From the NCBI GenBank assembly GCA_013205645.1, contig JABMMH010000161.1:1-5845 (forward strand): a DNA stretch of 5,845 nucleotides, in the 5' to 3' direction. Positions 1 through 4,945 of this stretch are shown piece after piece. Position 1 is the stretch's first letter; each line of letters opens with the position of its first letter. A model generated the notes under the pieces. The model had not been told where the DNA came from. It ran no database searches and was given only the letters and a program-made list of their open reading frames with translations. The stretch is from Polaromonas sp. Lineage in GTDB: Bacteria; Pseudomonadota; Gammaproteobacteria; Burkholderiales; Burkholderiaceae_C. The position numbers and the translations under genes were made by a program.

Positions 1-1155
1 CAGCTCAAGGGCTTGCCGGTGGTCATTGGCGGCGGTCGTCGTCGGGTGGACGTCGCCTTGCTAGAGGCTTCAGGTGTAACCCATGACGAACGCGCGCTGC
101 GCTTCATTCCAATCGACGACTTCCCCAGACTCAAAGACTATGTGGGGCGCGGCGTCATCACCACCGCGACCTATGCCGCCCGGCAGTTCGGTGTTGGCTC
201 CGCCATGGGCATGATGAAAGCGGCCAAGCTCTGCCCTGACGCGATTGTGCTGCCGGTGGATTTTGACGAGGTGCGCAAGTACTCGCGAGCCTTCAAAGAG
301 GCGATTCGGGAAGTCGCGCCGCTGGTGGAAGATCGTGGCGTAGACGAAGTCTATGTCGACTTCACCGACGTGCCGGGCGGTCAGCGTGACGGCGGTCGTT
401 CGCTGGCGCGGCTGCTTCAGCGCAGCATTCTGGAGAAGACCGGCCTGACTTGCTCCATCGGTGTCGCGCCGAACAAACTCATCGCAAAAATGGCCAGCGA
501 GTTCAACAAGCCAAATGGGATTTCGATTGTTCAGGAAGCCGACCTGCAAAGCATGATCTGGCCGCTGCCGTGTCGCAAGATCAACGGCATTGGACCGAAG
601 TCGGATGCCAAGCTGGCGGCGCTGAACATTCACACGATTGGCGAGATGGCGGCGCAAGAGATCGGTTGGCTGATCGACCGCTTTGGCCAAGCCACCGGGG
701 CTTGGATGCATGACGCGGCTTGGGGCCGCGACAGCCGGCCGGTGGTGACTGACAGCGAGCCGGTGTCGATGAGCCGTGAGACGACTTTTGAGCGTGACCT
801 GCACGCGGTGCGCGACAAAGCTGAGCTGGGTGCCGTCTTCACCCGGCTGTGCGAGAAGGTCGCCGAAGACCTGCAACGCAAGGGTTATGTGGGAAAGACC
901 ATCGGCATCAAGCTGCGCTATGACAACTTCCAAAGTGTCACGCGCGACCAGACGCTGATGCACTACACGGCCGATGCCCAAACTATCCGGCAGACCGCTG
1001 GCTTGGCACTCAAGCGCGTGCCTTTGACTAAAAAGCTGCGGCTGCTGGGCGTGCGCGTCGGCACCTTGTTGAAGGCGGAAGACGCAACGTTGCCAGCTTC
1101 TTTAGGTGCGACCGCTGAAGAGCCTGTGCCGCCTTACATGGATCAGCTTTTTTAA
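1..1155 (+). CDS. dinB: DNA polymerase IV (DinB), Y-family translesion polymerase, 5'-partial
   Basis: Error-prone Y-family polymerase that copies past damaged template bases, working with the beta clamp. The window opens in frame with QLKG-LPVVIGG, matching the stretch after the first palm strand, so the true start and the first metal-binding Asp (D8 in E. coli) lie upstream. The TTG at 13 is an internal Leu codon, not the start. Visible parts, numbered from base 1: fingers motif RGVITTATYAAR (from about residue 50); catalytic pair D115-E116 in VDEVYVD (bases 343-348); GVAPNKLIAKMAS and NKPNG palm motifs; helix-hairpin-helix KINGIGPKSDAKL (about 195-207); and a little-finger domain containing KLRYDNFQSVTRDQ. 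Compared with E. coli DinB there is an insert of about 34 residues (12-49) between the IGG strand and RGVIT, a form I recall from Burkholderiales. The protein ends in YMDQLF, a possible beta-clamp-binding tail. It converges on queF with a 7-base gap. Family assignment is secure. Confidence 0.96.
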   Translation, partial: QLKGLPVVIGGGRRRVDVALLEASGVTHDERALRFIPIDDFPRLKDYVGRGVITTATYAARQFGVGSAMGMMKAAKLCPDAIVLPVDFDEVRKYSRAFKEAIREVAPLVEDRGVDEVYVDFTDVPGGQRDGGRSLARLLQRSILEKTGLTCSIGVAPNKLIAKMASEFNKPNGISIVQEADLQSMIWPLPCRKINGIGPKSDAKLAALNIHTIGEMAAQEIGWLIDRFGQATGAWMHDAAWGRDSRPVVTDSEPVSMSRETTFERDLHAVRDKAELGAVFTRLCEKVAEDLQRKGYVGKTIGIKLRYDNFQSVTRDQTLMHYTADAQTIRQTAGLALKRVPLTKKLRLLGVRVGTLLKAEDATLPASLGATAEEPVPPYMDQLF

Positions 1156-1162
1156 ACCCGGT

Positions 1163-2026
1163 TCATTGGCGCGCCGTGCGCACCGCCGCTGGCAGCGCCT
1201 GCGGGTAGCTGGTGCGAAATGGGTTGATGTCCAAGCCACCGCGCCGCGTGTAGCGGGCATAAACTGCCAACTTGGCCGGTTTGCAGCGGCGCCAAATGTC
1301 CATGAAAATTCGCTCGACGCACTGCTCATGAAACTCGTTGTGGTTGCGAAAACTCACCAAGTATTGCAGCAGACCTTCTTGGTCAATTTGCGGTCCTGTG
1401 TAGCTGATTTGCACGCTGCCCCAATCCGGCTGGCCGGTCACCAAGCAATTGCTTTTGAGTAAGTGGCTGGTCAACACTTCAGTCACAGACGTTTCGTCGG
1501 TGTTGGCTGTCAATAGATCAGGCGCAGGTGTGTAGCGCGTGCACTCGACGTCAAGCCGGTCGAGATTCAGGCCATCAAGCTCTTGCAGGGGCTCGCGGTC
1601 AAACAAGTCGGGCAGCAGCAGCTTGACGCCAATGGAGGGTGGTGCGCTTGCTGTTGCTGGCATTACCGCGCCGCGCCAAGCGGCTTCACTGAGGTCGCGC
1701 CTGAGCAACGCCAGCACCGCACTGGCATCGGCAAAGCGGCTGTTGTTGAAGCTGTTCAGATACAGCTTGAATGACTTGCTTTCGATGATGTTGGGCGTTT
1801 CGCACGGCACCACCACTTGTGCCAGCGCCACCTGCGGCTTGCCGCGCAAGTTGAGCCAGCTGAGTTCATAGGCGGTCCACATGTCGGCGCCAAAAAAGGG
1901 TGCTTGTGCGGCTACGCCGATCTCCTCCCGCTTGCCAGCACGGGCGATCGGAAACAGCAGGGAGGCGTCGTATTCATCCGCATAAGCAGAGGCTTTGCCC
2001 AGCTGGGATTGTTCAGGTGAGTTCAT
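1163..2026 (-). CDS. queF: NADPH-dependent 7-cyano-7-deazaguanine reductase (QueF, long form)
   Basis: Cytosolic reductase that converts preQ0 (7-cyano-7-deazaguanine) to preQ1 using two NADPH, in the pathway to queuosine in tRNA. At 287 residues it matches the two-domain long type (E. coli is 282). Visible: DEYDASLL near the N-terminus; the QueF signature ESKSFKLYLNSFN at 82-94; catalytic Cys194 and Asp201 in SNCLVTGQPDWGS; FHEQCVERIF with His233/Glu234; and YARYTRRGGLDINPFR at 256-271. All key residues are present. The ATG at 2024-2026 fits the family N-terminus, but no good Shine-Dalgarno precedes it (GACCTCACACC), so translation may depend on coupling to the dioxygenase gene 21 bases upstream. 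It is the last gene of the - strand group. No other queuosine genes are in view, which is normal for scattered queF. Confidence 0.97.
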   Translation of the reverse strand: MNSPEQSQLGKASAYADEYDASLLFPIARAGKREEIGVAAQAPFFGADMWTAYELSWLNLRGKPQVALAQVVVPCETPNIIESKSFKLYLNSFNNSRFADASAVLALLRRDLSEAAWRGAVMPATASAPPSIGVKLLLPDLFDREPLQELDGLNLDRLDVECTRYTPAPDLLTANTDETSVTEVLTSHLLKSNCLVTGQPDWGSVQISYTGPQIDQEGLLQYLVSFRNHNEFHEQCVERIFMDIWRRCKPAKLAVYARYTRRGGLDINPFRTSYPQALPAAVRTARQ

Positions 2027-2047
2027 GGTGTGAGGTCAATCAAAGCT

Positions 2048-2908
2048 TCAAATAAATTCGCGTTCGCGCAGCCACTTGGTGGCGATCCATTTGTCGCCGC
2101 TGAGCACCGGCGCGCCGCCATGCAGGGTTCGGCTGACGGGGTGCGGCTGGCTGTAGTTGAAAAACACGGCATTGCCGCACTTGGGCACAACCGTCAAAGC
2201 GGCATCAGGAAAAACCGTGGCACCGCCGGCCTCGGGCTCGTTCAGGTAGATCACCAACGTGGCCACGCGCTGGCCGCCGCGCTGCAAAATGCTGGCTGTG
2301 CCGGGCTCGGCCGGGTCAAAAAAATCATAGTGCGGTTTGTACTCTGTGCCGGGGCCGTAGTGCAGCACTTGCAAGCCTTCGCCGTTTTGCACAGGCCAGT
2401 CCAGCAGTGCGCCAATACGCGCTTCAATGCGGCTGATGAGCGCGCTCTCGCCGCGCTCAAAAAACATGCCTTCGCTGGTCCGCGCTTGATTGGTTTCTTC
2501 GCCACCGGTTTTGACATCGACCGTGAGCGAGCGCGACATGCGAGGTGCGGCTGCATTGATCAGCGCTTGACACTCTTCGCGGCTCAGCAGCCCTTCCAGC
2601 ACCAACAGCGGCGGGTCTTGCAGCACCGTGATGGCATTGACTTGCCGATCGCCCGCGTGCAGCGCCAACCGTTCGCCGGCGTGCGCAGGCCAAGGCACCG
2701 GCAGCGGGAAGGGCAAGTTATTTGCCGCCACGAAGGCCGGCATGGCCAGCAGATGCCGGGCCGCGGCATCGCCCCAGCCAGCGTCGAGCAGCGACTTCAG
2801 CAGCTGGTCCGGGCCAAAGCCAGCGGCTCGCTGCTCGGCCAGCCACGCACTCACTGCGGGTGTGATGTCTTGCTCGAGGGTGTTGTTGGCGAAGGCGTTA
2901 TTGCTCAC
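2048..2908 (-). CDS. 2OG-Fe(II) oxygenase, prolyl-4-hydroxylase-like, with N-terminal helical extension
   Basis: Predicted cytosolic non-haem iron dioxygenase that couples oxidation of 2-oxoglutarate by O2 to hydroxylation of a substrate. The closest family is prolyl 4-hydroxylase alpha-subunit-like, but the substrate is unknown. In the 286 residues: a helical region at about 15-56 (AWLAEQRAAGFG...LLDAGWGDAAARHLL), a linker, then the catalytic double-stranded beta-helix from about 95. The P4H-like RTSEGMFF is at 143-150. The iron ligands are H193 and D195 (PHYDFFD) and H263 (TLHGGAPV), and K273 (GDKWIATKW) sits ten residues later, where P4Hs bind the 2OG carboxylate. No signal peptide or membrane segment is visible. 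The start is GTG at 2906-2908, chosen because a perfect AAGGAGGT lies five bases upstream. An ATG farther in would lose the extension. The gene lies 27 bases after yaaA and 21 before queF. Alternatives are hydroxylation of another amino acid or a ribosomal or elongation-factor target; the sequence does not say. Confidence 0.92.
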   Translation of the reverse strand: MSNNAFANNTLEQDITPAVSAWLAEQRAAGFGPDQLLKSLLDAGWGDAAARHLLAMPAFVAANNLPFPLPVPWPAHAGERLALHAGDRQVNAITVLQDPPLLVLEGLLSREECQALINAAAPRMSRSLTVDVKTGGEETNQARTSEGMFFERGESALISRIEARIGALLDWPVQNGEGLQVLHYGPGTEYKPHYDFFDPAEPGTASILQRGGQRVATLVIYLNEPEAGGATVFPDAALTVVPKCGNAVFFNYSQPHPVSRTLHGGAPVLSGDKWIATKWLREREFI

Positions 2909-2913
2909 GGGAA

Positions 2914-2921
2914 ACCTCCTT
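2914..2921 (-). promoter_or_regulatory. Strong ribosome binding site of the dioxygenase gene
   Basis: On the - strand this reads AAGGAGGT, a full match to the 16S anti-Shine-Dalgarno, followed by five bases (TTCCC) and GTG. It decides the GTG start at 2908. It is much stronger than the sites of the neighbouring genes, so the dioxygenase probably initiates independently of yaaA translation. Confidence 0.85.
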
Positions 2922-2923
2922 GA

Positions 2924-2937
2924 GATCCTAGTGGATC
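2924..2937 (-). other. Small hairpin between yaaA stop and dioxygenase RBS
   Basis: A perfect 5-base inverted repeat, GATCC-acta-GGATC on the - strand. Its first two bases are the last two of the yaaA TGA stop, and it ends two bases before the AAGGAGGT site. It is too short and lacks a T-run, so it is not a terminator. A local effect on ribosome loading is possible but unproven. It also holds two GATC sites ten bases apart. Confidence 0.3.
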
Positions 2938-3709
2938 AGCTCGACTGGCGACGAAACACCAGACGGTCGGGCTCGGACACGTCGGGTGAATAGTCATAGC
3001 CCTCAAGGTTAAAGGATTCCAGTTTTTTCACGCTGTCGAGCTTGTTTTCAATCGCGTAACGCACCATCAAACCACGCGCGCGCTTGGCCATGAAACTGAT
3101 GATCTTGTACTCGCCAGCTTTGAGTTCTTGAAACACGCAAGTCACCACGCGAGGCTTCAAGGCCTTGCGGTCAACCACCTTGAAATACTCTTCGCTGGCA
3201 AGATTGACGACTACTGGCGAGGCATCGGCGGCCGCCCGTTCGTTCAGGTAATTGGAAATCTCGCTGCCCCAAAACTGGTACAGATTTTTGCCACGCGCAG
3301 TGGTCAGGGCGGTGCCCATTTCAAGCCGATAAGGCTGCATCCAGTCCAGTGGCCGCAGCACGCCATAGAGTCCGCTCAAGATGCAGACATGGGCTTGCGC
3401 CCACTGCAAATCGGGCTCATTCAAGGTCTTGGCATTCAGCCCCTCGTAGACATCGCCGTTGAAGGCCAGTGCCGCCTGCTTTGAATTTTTGGCGGTGAAC
3501 TTCGGCGACCACGCCTCGTAGCGCGCCACATTCAGGTCAGACAAGTTGTCAGAGAGCTTCATCAAACTGCTGATTTGCTGCGGTGACTGCGTCTTCAGCA
3601 CCTCGATCAGCTCCGCTGACTGGCGCGTGAAAAGCGGCTGCGTGTGGCTGGCCACATGCGCAGGCGTATCGTAGTCAAGGGCTTTGGCTGGGGAAAGAAG
3701 AAACAGCAT
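2936..3709 (-). CDS. yaaA: Peroxide stress protein YaaA (DUF328/UPF0246 family)
   Basis: YaaA in E. coli is induced under hydrogen peroxide stress and lowers free intracellular iron, limiting Fenton damage to DNA and proteins; the family has been described as DNA-binding. The 257 residues match E. coli YaaA (258) throughout: LSPAKALDY at 5-13, FNGDVYEGL at 83-91, LSGLYGVLRPLDWMQPYRLEMG at 111-132 (given in part as key block), NLASEEYFK at 169-177, ISFMAKRARGLM at 204-215 and the EGYDY block near 236-240. No domain is missing. The ATG at 3707-3709 is fixed by the conserved MLxLLSPAK start, although no Shine-Dalgarno is visible upstream (CCCTACTGCCT). The gene starts 36 bases after the lldD-like stop, which suggests translational coupling or reinitiation. 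It is probably co-transcribed; no OxyR site was recognised in the short gap. Confidence 0.96.
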   Translation of the reverse strand: MLFLLSPAKALDYDTPAHVASHTQPLFTRQSAELIEVLKTQSPQQISSLMKLSDNLSDLNVARYEAWSPKFTAKNSKQAALAFNGDVYEGLNAKTLNEPDLQWAQAHVCILSGLYGVLRPLDWMQPYRLEMGTALTTARGKNLYQFWGSEISNYLNERAAADASPVVVNLASEEYFKVVDRKALKPRVVTCVFQELKAGEYKIISFMAKRARGLMVRYAIENKLDSVKKLESFNLEGYDYSPDVSEPDRLVFRRQSS

Positions 3710-3745
3710 AGGCAGTAGGGTGTGTGAGCAGGCGAAGCCAAGACT

Positions 3746-4900
3746 TTACGCTGTCGGAAATGTCCCCGGCAGCAAAATACTTTTGTCGACGGTTTGGATG
3801 TCGGTGTGGCCGCAAAAAGCCATGGTGATGTCGAGTTCTTTGTGGATGATTTGCAGCGCTTTGGTCACGCCGGCTTCGCCCATGGCACCCAAGCCGTAGA
3901 CCATGGCGCGGCCAATCAAGGTGCCGCGCGCGCCCAAAGCCCAGGCCTTGAGAACGTCTTGGCCGGAGCGAATCCCGCCGTCCATCCAGACTTCGATGTC
4001 TGAGCCGACAGCAGCCACGATGGCTGGCAACGCCTCGATGCTGGACTGCGCGCCGTCGAGTTGGCGGCCGCCATGGTTGCTGACGACGATGGCGTCGGCA
4101 CCGCTTTGCACCGCGAGCTTGGCGTCTTCAACGTCTTGAATGCCCTTCAAAATCAGCTTGCCGCCCCAGCGTTCTTTGACCCAGGCGACGTCGGCCCAAG
4201 ACAAGCTCGGATCGAACTGTTCGTTGGTCCACGCCGACAGCGAGCGCATGTCGCTCACGCCTTTGACGTGTCCCACCAAGTTACCGAACGTGTGCCGGCG
4301 GGTACCCGCCATGCCGAGGCACCAACGCGGCTTGGTCATCAGGTTGATGATGTTGGCCAGGGTGGGTTTGGGCGGCGCCGTCAGACCGTTTTTCAAGTCT
4401 TTGTGGCGCTGACCGATGACTTGCAAGTCAAGCGTCAAGACCAAGGCGGTGCACCCGGCTTTGCGGGTGCGCTCGATCATGGCGGCCATGGCCTCACGGT
4501 CACGCATCATGTACAGCTGGTACCAAAAAGGTGCTTGGGTGTTGGCCGCAATGTCTTCGATTGAGCAAATGCTCATGGTCGACAAGATGAACGGAATGCC
4601 GAATTTCTCAGCCGCCTTGGCGGCCTTGATTTCACCATCGGCATGCTGCATGCCCGTCAGCCCGACCGGCGCAATCGCCACCGGCATTTTCACGTTGATG
4701 CCGACCATTTGGGTGGCGGTGCTGCGGTTTTCCATGTTGACGGCGACGCGCTGACGCAGCTTGATCTTTTGGAAATCGGTTTCGTTGGCGCGGTACGTGC
4801 CTTCCGTCCACGAGCCCGAGTCAGCGTAGTCGTAAAACATGCGCGGCACGCGCTTTTCGGCCAGAACGCGAAGGTCTTCAATGTTGGTGATCACGGTCAT
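3746..4900 (-). CDS. lldD: FMN-dependent alpha-hydroxy-acid dehydrogenase, LldD-like (probable L-lactate dehydrogenase)
   Basis: Flavoprotein oxidising an L-2-hydroxy acid (L-lactate is most likely) to the 2-oxo acid. It is a 384-residue TIM barrel of the glycolate oxidase/LldD/flavocytochrome b2 family. Active-site residues, aligned from memory with spinach glycolate oxidase: Y25 (YDYADSG), Y130 (FWYQLYM), D158 (LTLDLQ), R165, K252 (LILKGI), H276 and R279 (SNHGGRQLDG). The flavin-phosphate motifs DGGIRSG (307-313) and IGRAMVYGL (329-337) are intact. The loop from D158 to K252 is about 21 residues longer than in soluble glycolate oxidase and equals E. coli LldD, which suggests membrane association and quinone as acceptor. 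Gly80 (APVGL) also favours a dehydrogenase over an oxidase. Start ATG 4898-4900 matches the family N-terminus, with AAGGA ten bases upstream. Lactate is not proven: M109 occupies a substrate-facing position that varies between family members. It follows argH by 45 bases. Confidence 0.9.
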   Translation of the reverse strand: MTVITNIEDLRVLAEKRVPRMFYDYADSGSWTEGTYRANETDFQKIKLRQRVAVNMENRSTATQMVGINVKMPVAIAPVGLTGMQHADGEIKAAKAAEKFGIPFILSTMSICSIEDIAANTQAPFWYQLYMMRDREAMAAMIERTRKAGCTALVLTLDLQVIGQRHKDLKNGLTAPPKPTLANIINLMTKPRWCLGMAGTRRHTFGNLVGHVKGVSDMRSLSAWTNEQFDPSLSWADVAWVKERWGGKLILKGIQDVEDAKLAVQSGADAIVVSNHGGRQLDGAQSSIEALPAIVAAVGSDIEVWMDGGIRSGQDVLKAWALGARGTLIGRAMVYGLGAMGEAGVTKALQIIHKELDITMAFCGHTDIQTVDKSILLPGTFPTA

Positions 4901-4910
4901 TGTTCTGGTT

Positions 4911-4915
4911 TCCTT
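4911..4915 (-). promoter_or_regulatory. Ribosome binding site of the lldD-like gene
   Basis: Reads AAGGA on the - strand, ten bases before the ATG. Spacing is a little long but usable. It overlaps by two bases the nearer copy of the CAAAAACAA repeat, so anything binding that repeat in the mRNA would cover the ribosome site. Confidence 0.55.
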
Positions 4916-4943
4916 GTTTTTGTCTCAGGTGCTATTGTTTTTG
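4914..4943 (-). repeat. Two 9-base direct repeats in the lldD-like leader
   Basis: The - strand sequence CAAAAACAA occurs exactly twice, at 4935-4943 and 4914-4922, with starts 21 bases apart (two helical turns). This is the only A-rich, unstructured stretch between genes here. As RNA, both copies can be read as AAA-AAC-AAN triplets, the ARN pattern bound by the Hfq distal face; as DNA, the spacing would suit a dimeric regulator. Either role is inference and chance is possible. Confidence 0.4.
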
Positions 4944-4945
4944 CG

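Noticed and set aside
70..981. Long open frame of 303 codons antisense to dinB
   Set aside because: Its translation is rich in His, Arg and Gln with no family motif, and it lies wholly under a confident dinB. High-GC codon use keeps the opposite strand open.
1179..1216. Nested inverted repeat (CGCACC...GGTGCG with inner CCGC...GCGG) just past the dinB stop, considered as a dinB terminator
   Set aside because: It lies within queF codons, the loops are irregular and no T-run follows on either strand.
2030..2923. Open frame of 297 codons on the + strand covering the whole dioxygenase gene
   Set aside because: Slightly longer than the real gene, but it has no recognisable motif and a skewed Ala/Arg/Gln/His composition, while the - strand product has all iron and 2OG ligands and a perfect RBS.
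3729..3745. Short GGC-ttc-GCC hairpin after the lldD-like stop, considered as a terminator
   Set aside because: Only 3 bp of stem and no T-run.
4478..4493. Palindromes CATGGC-g-GCCATG and GGCCATGGCC, considered as an operator
   Set aside because: They fall in the lldD-like coding region where two Met-Ala type codon pairs (EAMAAMIER) generate them; no regulatory context.
4061..4564. Other + strand open frames, for example 1106-1462, 3128-3484, 4061-4564 and 5087-5491
   Set aside because: All lie opposite confident genes, lack motifs and ribosome sites, and read as low-information Arg/Gly/His-rich translations.
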